Notes under the pieces: model-generated
The model's database searches: none
Told to the model about the DNA's origin: nothing
The model's input: the letters and a program-made list of their open reading frames with translations, nothing else
Made by a program: the position numbers and the translations under genes
Part shown: piece after piece, positions 16,602-24,327 of the stretch
How the letters are laid out: the number at the start of each line of letters is the position of its first letter
How positions within the stretch are numbered: position 1 is the stretch's first letter
Assembly (NCBI RefSeq): GCF_017301735.1
Contig: NZ_CP071090.1
Span: 3,462,001-3,526,000 of the forward strand
Source: Pyxidicoccus parkwaysis
GTDB taxonomy: Bacteria > Myxococcota > Myxococcia > Myxococcales > Myxococcaceae
Direction: 5' to 3'
Length of the DNA: 64,000 bases

Positions 16602-17408
16602 TCAGCCGTGGACGACGCGCCCGAAGTCGCGCATCCACTGGAGCTCCTGCGCGCTCATGGGCCCGCGCTCCAGGGCTGCGAGGTTGTCGTCGAGCTGAGA
16701 GACATTGGCGGGCCCGGTGAGGACCACGTCCACGTGCGGGTTGGAGAGGCAGAAGCGGTAGCAGTCTCCGGCGGTGGGTACGGGGCCGTCCCAGCCGCGC
16801 GGGCGCTTGAGGAGGCGGCGCCAGCTCGTGGCGGTGTAGGCGATGAGCGCGGGCTTGCGGCGCGCGAGGTGCGGGAAGATGTCGCGCTCGGCGCCGGGGT
16901 GGGCGGCGTTGTAGCGAATCATCAGCGAGTCCAGCGGCGAGCTCTCCGCGAGCTGCCCGGCGCGCTCTCGGTCATGGATGGACACGCCGAGCGAACGCAC
17001 CTTGCCTTCCTCCTTGAGCTTCATCAGCACGTCCACCGTGCCCGGAGTCCACGCGCTCGTGGTGCCGAGCCAGTAGAGCTGGAAGGTGTCCAGGTAGTCC
17101 GTGCCGAGCACCTTGAGGGCGCGCTCGCAGCCTCGGCGCACCTGGCTCGGGAACCAGCCCAGCGTGGGGCCGGCGGCGACGACGTAGCGCTCGCGGTGCT
17201 GCTTGAGGGACTCGCGGAGCACGCGCGTGAGCTTGCGCGCGGTGGGCGTCCAGAAGACGTAGTTGAGGCCGCGCTCGAAGGCGGCGCGCATGCCGGACTC
17301 GTCGATGCCGTAGTTGGCGGCCAGCCCCAGCCGGTGCACGGACTTTCCGAAGACAGGAACGAAGCGGTGCGTGAAGTCCTGCGCGGTGACAGCGACAGCG
17401 GTCGTCAT
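16602..17408 (-). CDS. Aldo/keto reductase-family protein, divergent active site
   Basis: The 268-residue protein follows the AKR (beta/alpha)8 barrel pattern. It has GLNYVFWTPTARKLTRVLRE early, DYLDTFQLYWL, the strand/helix EEGKVRSLGVSIHDRERA, SLMIRYNAAHPGAER, and a C-terminal helix with the cofactor-side NPHVDVVLTGPANVSQLDDN. The canonical catalytic Lys (usually in a V-x-S-K strand) is not visible, since the strand reads RYVVAAGPTLG. The expected His in the Dxx-x-H strand is Trp (FQLYWLG). The DxxxxYG segment is also altered (ANYGIDES). It may therefore be a reductase with altered chemistry or a non-catalytic member. The ATG at 17408 is preferred; the longer frame to 17654 has no protein-like composition. 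Confidence 0.75.
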   Translation of the reverse strand: MTTAVAVTAQDFTHRFVPVFGKSVHRLGLAANYGIDESGMRAAFERGLNYVFWTPTARKLTRVLRESLKQHRERYVVAAGPTLGWFPSQVRRGCERALKVLGTDYLDTFQLYWLGTTSAWTPGTVDVLMKLKEEGKVRSLGVSIHDRERAGQLAESSPLDSLMIRYNAAHPGAERDIFPHLARRKPALIAYTATSWRRLLKRPRGWDGPVPTAGDCYRFCLSNPHVDVVLTGPANVSQLDDNLAALERGPMSAQELQWMRDFGRVVHG

Positions 17409-17526
17409 GTGGGCCCCCCCGGCCGACGGCCATCGTATGCCGCCTTCGCATCCCTTGTGCTCGGGATGCGGGCTCGGGGGCCGGGCAGGTCGGGTGCTAC
17501 CCGGGCTGTCATGCGACGTGAGGCGT

Positions 17527-17558
17527 GGACGGTCCGCGCTCGGGAGCTCGGACCGTCC
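17527..17558. terminator. Perfect 10-bp inverted repeat downstream of rnk
   Basis: GGACGGTCCG (17527-17536) and CGGACCGTCC (17549-17558) are perfect complements with a 12-nt loop, 23 bases past the rnk stop. The position fits a transcription end or RNA stabiliser, but there is no T-run. Confidence 0.4.
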
Positions 17559-17580
17559 GGGGGGGCCGCGGCCGGGTGCG

Positions 17581-17997
17581 TCAGAGGTGGTAGTGACCCG
17601 CGGCCTCGGGCTGATACGGCACCGCGACGACCTTGAGGCACTTCGTACGGCCACCGGGCATGGGCCAGGAGATGGTCTGTCCCACCGAGAGGCCGATGAG
17701 CGCGCTGCCCACGGGCGCGAGGACGGAGATGCGGCCGTCGTCGCTGCGGGCGTCGCGCGGGTAGACGAGCGTCACCTGCCGGCGCTCCCCGGTCTGCTCG
17801 TCCTCGAAGACGACGGTGCTGTTCATCGTCACCACGTCCGCGGGCACTGCCTCCGAGGCCACCACGCGGGCCCGGGACAGCTCCGCTTCAAGCAGCTCCG
17901 CGACCTCGGCCATGCGGCCGCCTCCATGGTGGTCGATGACGTGGCGCAGGCGCTCCAGGTCGGTCTCGGTCACGATGAGGGACTGCTCGGCGGTCAT
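17581..17997 (-). CDS. rnk: Rnk-like GreA/GreB C-terminal family protein
   Basis: A 138-residue protein with an N-terminal helical hairpin (DLERLRHVIDHHGG, MAEVAELLEAELSRA) and the FKBP-like GreA/B C-terminal domain (VTMNSTVVFEDEQTGERRQV, TLVYPRDA, VLAPVGSALIGLSVGQTISW). The hairpin is short, as in Rnk (regulator of nucleoside diphosphate kinase), rather than the long GreA coiled coil. Rnk binds RNA polymerase and competes with Gre factors without stimulating cleavage. The ATG at 17997 is preferred because the homologous sequence begins there. It lies downstream of the large ELWxxDGT gene on the same strand, separated by a small hairpin. Confidence 0.85.
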   Translation of the reverse strand: MTAEQSLIVTETDLERLRHVIDHHGGGRMAEVAELLEAELSRARVVASEAVPADVVTMNSTVVFEDEQTGERRQVTLVYPRDARSDDGRISVLAPVGSALIGLSVGQTISWPMPGGRTKCLKVVAVPYQPEAAGHYHL

Positions 17998-18032
17998 GGC
18001 TCCATGCTCCCGTGTTGGAAGTGGGGTTAAGC

Positions 18033-18048
18033 CCCGCATAACGGCGGG
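18033..18048 (-). terminator. Small hairpin after the ELWxxDGT gene
   Basis: A 5-bp GC stem (CCCGC at 18033-18037, GCGGG at 18044-18048) lies 23 bases past the stop of the upstream gene and before rnk. A 12-bp palindrome ATTCCCGGGAAT sits beside it at about 18058-18069. It is a weak terminator candidate; no T-run follows. Confidence 0.25.
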
Positions 18049-18070
18049 TGCGCGTGATTATTCCCGGGAA

Positions 18071-20908
18071 TCAACCGCTCGTGGGCACGTCGAGCACCCA
18101 CCACTCGATGCCGTGTGCGCCGTCGTCGGCGAGGAAGAAGACATGGGGGCCGGCGCGCGTGAAGAAGTAGGGCAGCGCGCCGAGCCGTCCCGGCGCCAGC
18201 TCCTGTCGAAGCTGGGTGCCCGCCCAGGTGCCATCGGTGCGCCACAGCTCGGAGCCGTGCTCGCCGTCATCCGCGTGGAGCAGTGCGAGGCCGCCGATGT
18301 CCGTCATCCACCGGGGCTCCGAGTGCGCCGGGCCGGGACGTAGGTCTCTCAGCAGGGCCGTGCTTTCTGGCGTCCCGTCCGAGCGCCATGGCTCCTGTCC
18401 ATGCACGCCGTCATCGGCGCTGAAGAGGGCGGTGTTGCCCACGGCTCCGAACCAGCCGGGGTACGAGCCTTCCGGTCCGGGCCGCACGTCCAGGAGGAGC
18501 GAGGTACCGCCGGGCGTGCCATCGGTGAGCCAGGGCTCGCGGCCATTCACCGGGTCGCTCGCGGCGAAGTAGACGCGGCCTCCCACCACGGTGAATGCAT
18601 CCGGGACGGAGCTGCCCTCGCCGGGCTGGATGTCGCTCAGCAGCAGGGTGCCGGCCTCGGTGCCGTCGCTGACAAAGGGCTCGTTGCCGTGCTCCAGGTC
18701 CCCGGCGGAGAAGACGACACGCGTCCCGAGGGCGGTGAGGCCACGAGGGAAGGAACCGCCAGGTCCCGGCACGAGGTCCTTCACGAGCCGGGTGCCCTCG
18801 GGAGTGCCGTCGCTGACGCCCAACTCCCAGCCCTCGTCCGCGAAGAAGCCGGCGAAGAACAGCCGGTCTCCCGCGACGAGCAGGTTGCCTCGCAAGCCAT
18901 CCGAGGGGCCCGGGCGGACGTCCTTCACGAGGAAGGTGCCATCGGTGGTGCCGTCGGTGCGCCACAGCTCTTCGCCATGGAGGCCGTCGTTGGCGGTGAA
19001 GTACGCGATGCCGCCCATCACGACAGGAAGGCCGAAGGACGCGCTGCTCTCGGGGCCCGGGTGGATGTCCTTCACCAGGACGGTGCCCTCGCGAGCTCCA
19101 TCCGTGCGCCACAGCTCACGGCCCGCGACGCCGTCATCGGCGAAGAAGAAGATGTGCGAGCCGAGCACGAAGAACTGAGAGGGCTCGGAGCCCGCGGGCC
19201 CTGGACGGAGGTCCTTCAGGAGGAAGGTGCCCTCGGGCGTGCCGTCCGTGAGCCAGGGCTCCGCGCCAACGCTGCCGTCGTCCGCGTCGAAGAAGAGCAC
19301 ACCGTCTCGTGTCGTCCACGAGGAGGTGGACGGGGGCAGGGGACCGGGGCGGAGGTCCTGCACCATGCGCGCGTGGTCCGTGTTCCACCGCGGGGTGTTC
19401 GCCTCTCTGGTGGCCAGCGTGGAGCCGAAGATCAGGCGTGCGGGGAGCTCGACGACGTCGTCCGAGAAACCGATGGCCCACAGCTCGTCGCCGATGTCGC
19501 GGTGGGTCGCGGTGAAGAACAGCCGGTCGCCGCTGAACGTGAAGCCATGTGCCGAGGAGGAGAGGGCGCCGCCAGCGATGTCCCGGATGCGGGAGGTGGT
19601 CGCGGCAAGGCCGGTGCTCATCCACGGCTCATGTCCCTTGCCGGGCTGGCGTGCGGCGAAGAACAGCCGGCCCTTCTGCGCGCGCAGGAACGCGAGCGCC
19701 GAACCCTCGGGGCCGGGAGTGATGTCCTTCACGAGCACGGTGCCACCGGGCGTTCCGTCACTGCGCCACAGCTCGTCGCCATACTCGGGAGACCAGGCGG
19801 AGAAGCAGAGGAGGTTGCCCACCGCCGTGAGCTCCCTGGGATTGGAGCTGGCCGCGCCCGGTGCGATGTCCGAGACGCGGTACGTGCCATCACGGGTGCC
19901 ATCGCTGCGCCAAAGCTCGTCGCCGTGCTCAGGAGTGCTGGAGACGAAGAAGAGGAGCCCACGTGCCGAGGTGGGGCGAGGGTCACCCTCGAGCGTGGGC
20001 CGTCCGAGGTTCGCGAGCCGCACCGTTCCATTCGCCGTGCCATCGCTCTTCCACAGCGACAGGGATGCCGGAGTGAGCTGGACGATGTCGTCGTCATTCG
20101 AGTCGAGCTGGACGAAGAAGTAGAGCTTCCCGGCGACATCCGTGAGGCCCAGTGGCCGGCTGATGAAGCCGGCGGGGGCTTCCAGCTCGCGGACGGGAAC
20201 GGTGCCCTCGGCAGTGCCGTCGCTCTTCCAGAGCGTGCGGTCGACGAAGAAATAGAGCCGTCCCCCCGAGCGGGTGAGGAGCGACGGATACGAGCCCGAG
20301 CCGCCGGGAGCGAGGTCCTTCACGAGCCGGGTGCCACCGGACGTGCCATCGGTGCGCCACAGCTCGACGCCGGAGACGCCATCGCTGGCGACGAAGTAGA
20401 GGAAGTGTCCGAAGGCGGTCAGGTCCCGGAGGCCCGAGCTGGAGGGCCCGGGGCGCAGGTCGATGACGAGCGAGGTTCCGGAAGGTTTGCTATTGCTGCG
20501 CCACAATTCGTCGCCGTGCTCGCCGTCATTGGCGATGAAGAAGAGGGTGCCATCGACGACGGTGAGGTCGTGCGGCTCCGAGCCCAGCGGGCCGGGGCGG
20601 ATGTCCTTCACCATGAAGGTGCCGGAGTCCGTGCCATCGCTCTTCCAGAGCTCCGTGCCACGCGAGAGGTCCGTGGCGCCGAAGAGCAGGGTGCCGACGA
20701 CGTCCGTCAGCTCATAGGGCGCGGCACTGAGGCGCCCGCCGGCGATGTCATCCACGGAGTACGGAGCGCTGGACGTGAGCGCTGAGCCTCCGTGCTCCAG
20801 GTCCGTGGCATCCGGAGGCGAAGCCGGAGCGGGGAGGGAGCCATCACAGGCGATGACTCCCGCGAGACAGAGCAGGAGGACACAGGGGCGGACAGACTGC
20901 GCGGCCAT
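18071..20908 (-). CDS. Large ELWxxDGT-repeat lipoprotein (945 aa)
   Basis: The lipoprotein signal ends at LLLCLAGVIACDG, so the protein should be anchored in a membrane or on the surface. The rest is about 17 copies of the roughly 50-residue ELWxxDGTxxGT / LVKDIxPGP unit seen in the first gene of the window. Some units are worn (residues about 420-480: EPWMSTGLAATTS, then ELWAIGFSDDVVE), which splits the array into two halves. Repeats in each half are similar enough that unequal crossing-over could change the copy number. There is no extra catalytic domain. The ATG at 20908 begins the signal peptide; a GTG at 20941 is an alternative. It probably forms beta-propeller structures for binding at the cell surface. 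Confidence 0.85.
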   Translation of the reverse strand: MAAQSVRPCVLLLCLAGVIACDGSLPAPASPPDATDLEHGGSALTSSAPYSVDDIAGGRLSAAPYELTDVVGTLLFGATDLSRGTELWKSDGTDSGTFMVKDIRPGPLGSEPHDLTVVDGTLFFIANDGEHGDELWRSNSKPSGTSLVIDLRPGPSSSGLRDLTAFGHFLYFVASDGVSGVELWRTDGTSGGTRLVKDLAPGGSGSYPSLLTRSGGRLYFFVDRTLWKSDGTAEGTVPVRELEAPAGFISRPLGLTDVAGKLYFFVQLDSNDDDIVQLTPASLSLWKSDGTANGTVRLANLGRPTLEGDPRPTSARGLLFFVSSTPEHGDELWRSDGTRDGTYRVSDIAPGAASSNPRELTAVGNLLCFSAWSPEYGDELWRSDGTPGGTVLVKDITPGPEGSALAFLRAQKGRLFFAARQPGKGHEPWMSTGLAATTSRIRDIAGGALSSSAHGFTFSGDRLFFTATHRDIGDELWAIGFSDDVVELPARLIFGSTLATREANTPRWNTDHARMVQDLRPGPLPPSTSSWTTRDGVLFFDADDGSVGAEPWLTDGTPEGTFLLKDLRPGPAGSEPSQFFVLGSHIFFFADDGVAGRELWRTDGAREGTVLVKDIHPGPESSASFGLPVVMGGIAYFTANDGLHGEELWRTDGTTDGTFLVKDVRPGPSDGLRGNLLVAGDRLFFAGFFADEGWELGVSDGTPEGTRLVKDLVPGPGGSFPRGLTALGTRVVFSAGDLEHGNEPFVSDGTEAGTLLLSDIQPGEGSSVPDAFTVVGGRVYFAASDPVNGREPWLTDGTPGGTSLLLDVRPGPEGSYPGWFGAVGNTALFSADDGVHGQEPWRSDGTPESTALLRDLRPGPAHSEPRWMTDIGGLALLHADDGEHGSELWRTDGTWAGTQLRQELAPGRLGALPYFFTRAGPHVFFLADDGAHGIEWWVLDVPTSG

Positions 20909-21114
20909 GGAGGGCACCGTCCTTCGCGCCGGAGAACGCACGCGGGTGGGGCGCCAAAGCTGGGCTCAACTCGCTGGCCGGCCAGCCTCCCTTCGAGGTA
21001 GTGAAGCTGACGACACTGAACTCTACGCACGTGCTCGGTTGAACAGTGCTCCTGGCATCGCTTAGTGTGAGCGGCCGGTTTTCGCAGCACCTGCGCCGAA
21101 GTTGGGGGGAGTCG

Positions 21115-22698
21115 ATGGCAATTAAACCTTCTGTGCATCGTGCAGTTCGTCAGGTCGTCGTCTATGTTTCAATATTTACCACCATGGCTGTCGTCGCGAT
21201 TGCTGCGGCACAGATCAGGCAAGCATCTGATTTTCTCTTCGGCATCGCGACTGTGTTAGCCACGTTGTCATTGCTTCTCGTTGTTTCGCTGAGCCTGGAC
21301 GGAGCGAGCACCAACGACCCGTCCAAGGCGCAAATTCTCGCGAGTTTCGTGAGGCGAATAGCAAATGGATATACGGGAGTCCTGCTTTGTTTTTTGGTAT
21401 GTTTTATAGTCTGTTTTGGCGCAATATGGGCTGCTCATTCGGTGCGGGTTGTTTGGGTGATGCCTCCCGTTGGAGGACACGTCGTTGTCTCCAGTTTCGG
21501 TGAAAGGAAGGTAGTTCAAGAATCAGGCGCTGTGCACGTAGTTCTACTGGGCGGCGATGACAAAGCGCTTGAGCGGAGCACGAATTGTATTCCCAAAGAT
21601 GGTGACGCCAAGAATGGATCCATCTCCGCTGCTGGCCTATTGCGGCAAGAGCCTAATTTCCCTTTTCCTATTGTTCGATGCAGCTCGATTCCTGATGGTG
21701 ACGTGGACCGAAGATTGGTCGTGGTCGGAAGCGGGACAGTCGAGGGATTCATCAACCGAATCAATCCGGCCCTGCTCGATCAGTCAATGTCGAAGAAGAT
21801 TCTCGTACTTCAGGGCGCGAGCGATACAGGCATCAAGGTGATGGCCGAAGCCTTTGATCATGGACGTGATTTGAATACACGCCCAGTTCTCGCCATGTCT
21901 TCCGTCCGCTATGATGATGTGTCCCGGTTTCAGACACATAATCCTGGGTTCTATGAGGTGGATCTGGGGCCCAGCAGGATCTATGCGTACTTTGTTAGAG
22001 ATAGACATTCGGCGGCACCCAGGACGAATCTACTAGGTGCGACAATCGATGGCGATTGGTGGAGTCGTAAAGATTGCCGTATCCCGGTGCGGGAGTTGGT
22101 AGACTTGATAACAGTGCCGAAAGGGGAGGGCGGATGTCCCGGAACCGTCTCGGCAGAATATAGCGTTTCTCTCACGAGCATTGACAGCGGAACACGGCGC
22201 TCTCTGGCTGGTTCCGTTCCTGAGTCGGAGAAGACCAGATGTTGGATCTCGCACAGAATTTTCGGCCTGAAACTTTCCGATCTTGATGGCGGACGGCCCT
22301 GGATTGCGGTTGGGAGTGAAGTGGTTGATATTAATTCTTTGCCGGAGATGTTGGTGAATCGATGTGAAGTGTTGCTGGATGCGCAATCTGAACAGCGAAG
22401 GCATCTATTCTTGTATGGTCGAGTGGATAGGGCTCATGTCGATGCTGCGGGAGGATATCAGCTGGCGAAAGAGGTGTGTGAATTCCTTGGTGAGTTGTTG
22501 CCTCAGGCTCGCATGTATTGGGATAAATATGGCGCGGTAGATGTTGCGAAGTTAGTCGAGGCCCAGAGAGTTAGTTTTCTGCGCTTTGAAGATGGGAAGT
22601 GTTTTGTCAGGAATTCCAAGGGCGTGGACATACGTTCACAGATCATTCGATATGTTGACGATTCTGGGCAGCAGCCCGTTGGAACGCATGTGGAGTGA
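21115..22698 (+). CDS. Low-GC membrane protein of unknown function (527 aa)
   Basis: I do not recognise this protein. The start at 21115 has GGGGGGAG before it. Three hydrophobic segments sit at about 13-32, 40-58 and 86-108. A long soluble C-terminal domain follows (about 110-527). It contains RLVVVGSGTVEGFINRINP and KILVLQGASDTGIKVMAEAF, which slightly resemble a periplasmic-binding-protein fold, though I would not assign it. Six or more Cys residues lie in the soluble part. Codons such as ATA, TTT, AAT and TTG are frequent, unlike all neighbours, and local GC is clearly lower, which points to recent acquisition. It stands alone between two divergent or convergent genes. Confidence 0.75.
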   Translation: MAIKPSVHRAVRQVVVYVSIFTTMAVVAIAAAQIRQASDFLFGIATVLATLSLLLVVSLSLDGASTNDPSKAQILASFVRRIANGYTGVLLCFLVCFIVCFGAIWAAHSVRVVWVMPPVGGHVVVSSFGERKVVQESGAVHVVLLGGDDKALERSTNCIPKDGDAKNGSISAAGLLRQEPNFPFPIVRCSSIPDGDVDRRLVVVGSGTVEGFINRINPALLDQSMSKKILVLQGASDTGIKVMAEAFDHGRDLNTRPVLAMSSVRYDDVSRFQTHNPGFYEVDLGPSRIYAYFVRDRHSAAPRTNLLGATIDGDWWSRKDCRIPVRELVDLITVPKGEGGCPGTVSAEYSVSLTSIDSGTRRSLAGSVPESEKTRCWISHRIFGLKLSDLDGGRPWIAVGSEVVDINSLPEMLVNRCEVLLDAQSEQRRHLFLYGRVDRAHVDAAGGYQLAKEVCEFLGELLPQARMYWDKYGAVDVAKLVEAQRVSFLRFEDGKCFVRNSKGVDIRSQIIRYVDDSGQQPVGTHVE

Positions 22699-22746
22699 CG
22701 GGATCGGCTTTGGGGTGGAGCGCGCGTCGGGGCGCAGGGGCTTTTC

Positions 22747-22776
22747 ATGTCCCTGTGCATAATGTCCCTGTGCATA
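22747..22776. repeat. Two tandem copies of a 15-bp unit
   Basis: ATGTCCCTGTGCATA occurs twice head to tail (22747-22761 and 22762-22776), just downstream of the low-GC gene and before the convergent gltD stop. A third partial echo (TTGATATGT) follows. It may be a slippage product or a scar at the edge of acquired DNA. Confidence 0.6.
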
Positions 22777-22864
22777 TTGATATGTATTACTGCTGAGCCA
22801 GAGCGGTTCTGATGGCTCGGCTCTCTTAGTCGCTCGGGCATCTGCGAACTCCCTGAAATGTCCT

Positions 22865-24325
22865 TTAGAACGCGCAGTCCGCGCCCCTGGTGGGCAGTAC
22901 GGACTTTCCACCAGACAGGTACGCATCCACGGACTTCGCGGCCTCACGTCCGTCCGAGAGCGCCCAGACGATGAGGCTCGCGCCACGACTGGCATCACCG
23001 GCGCAGAACACACCGTCCGCCGTCGTCGCGAAGCGCGCGTCCACCTGCACGGTGCCTCGTGGCGTGAGCTTCACGCCCAGCTCCTCCGACAGCTTTCCCG
23101 TCTCCGGGCCCGTGAAGCCCATGGCCAGCACCAGCAGGTCCACCTCCAGCGTCGACTCCGTGCCCGGCAGCTCCACGATGCGCGGCAGTGCCGAGGGCTC
23201 GCGCTGGAGCTCCACCTGCACCGTGTGCAGCGCCTGAAGCCTTCCGTCCGTCCCACTCAGCCGCTTCGTCAGCAGTCCGAAGGAACGCTCGCCGCCTTCC
23301 TCCTGACTCGACGACGTGCGGAACACCACCGGCCACTTCGGCCACGGGTTGCCCGTCGCGCGCACGGACGGCGGCGCGGGCAACAGCTCCACCTGCACCA
23401 CGCTCTTCGCGCCCTGGCGCAGCGCCGTGCCCAGGCAGTCCGAGCCCGTGTCGCCACCGCCCAGAATCACCACCCGCCGCCCCGCCGCGTCCAGGCGAGC
23501 ATCCTTCTCGCCCTGTCCCGCAACGAGCCGGTTCTGGTGCTCCAGGTACTCCATCGCCTGCACCACGCCGGACAGCTCGCGCCCCGGTACCTCCAGCTCC
23601 CTCGGCCTGCGAGCGCCCATCGCCAGCACCAACGCATCGTGCTTCGCGCGCAGCTCGCGGAAGCTCAACGCACCACCGACATCGATGCCGTTGACGAAGG
23701 TGATGCCCTCCGCCTCCATCACCGCCAGCCGCCGGTCCAGCACCGACTTCTCCAGCTTGAAGTCCGGAATGCCGTAGCGCAGCAGCCCACCGGGCTTCGA
23801 GTCCCGCTCGTACAGGGTGACGCTGTGCCCCGCCGCGTTGAGCTGCGCCGCCGCCGCCAGGCCCGCGGGCCCCGAGCCCACCACGCCCACGCTGCGCCCC
23901 GTGCGCCGCGCGGGCGGCCTCGGCTTCACCCAGCCCTCCGCGAAGGCCCGCTCCGCAATCTCCTTCTCCATCTGCTCAATCGTCACCGCGTCCCGGTCAA
24001 TCGCCAGCACGCATGCCGCCTCGCACGGCGCGGGGCACAGCCGGCCCGTCATCTCCGGGAAGCCGTTGGTGCGGCTGAGCAGCTCGTATGCCTCGCGCCA
24101 GCGTCCCCGGTACACGGCCTCGTTGAAGTCGGGGATGAGGTTCCCCAACGGACACCCCTGGTGGCAGAAGGGCACGCCACAGTCCATGCAGCGGCCCGAC
24201 TGACGCTTCGCCTCCTCGGGCGCCAGCGGCAGGGCGAACTCCTTCCAGTCCCCCACGCGCTCCTGCTTGTCCCGCTTGTGCGCGTGGACGCGGGGCCACT
24301 CCATGAATCCCGTCGGCTTTCCCAT
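22865..24325 (-). CDS. gltD: Glutamate synthase small subunit (NADPH-GOGAT beta)
   Basis: At 486 residues it has the normal GltD length. The N-terminal Fe-S region reads RCMDCGVPFCHQGCPLGNLI with the expected Cys pattern. The FAD-binding GxGxxG is GVVGSGPAGLAAAAQL, and the NADPH-binding Rossmann motif is VVILGGGDTGSDCLGT. The closing FAD segment is TTADGVFCAGDASRGASLIVWALSDGR. It passes electrons from NADPH to the large subunit, which makes two glutamates from glutamine and 2-oxoglutarate in the cytoplasm. The gene starts 2 bases after the gltB stop, so the pair is translationally coupled in a gltBD operon. Confidence 0.97.
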   Translation of the reverse strand: MGKPTGFMEWPRVHAHKRDKQERVGDWKEFALPLAPEEAKRQSGRCMDCGVPFCHQGCPLGNLIPDFNEAVYRGRWREAYELLSRTNGFPEMTGRLCPAPCEAACVLAIDRDAVTIEQMEKEIAERAFAEGWVKPRPPARRTGRSVGVVGSGPAGLAAAAQLNAAGHSVTLYERDSKPGGLLRYGIPDFKLEKSVLDRRLAVMEAEGITFVNGIDVGGALSFRELRAKHDALVLAMGARRPRELEVPGRELSGVVQAMEYLEHQNRLVAGQGEKDARLDAAGRRVVILGGGDTGSDCLGTALRQGAKSVVQVELLPAPPSVRATGNPWPKWPVVFRTSSSQEEGGERSFGLLTKRLSGTDGRLQALHTVQVELQREPSALPRIVELPGTESTLEVDLLVLAMGFTGPETGKLSEELGVKLTPRGTVQVDARFATTADGVFCAGDASRGASLIVWALSDGREAAKSVDAYLSGGKSVLPTRGADCAF

Positions 24326-24327
24326 GG

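Noticed and set aside
22747..22776. The 15-bp tandem repeat as an attachment site of a mobile island
   Set aside because: The two copies are adjacent, not at opposite ends of the low-GC gene, and no integrase or tRNA gene is nearby.
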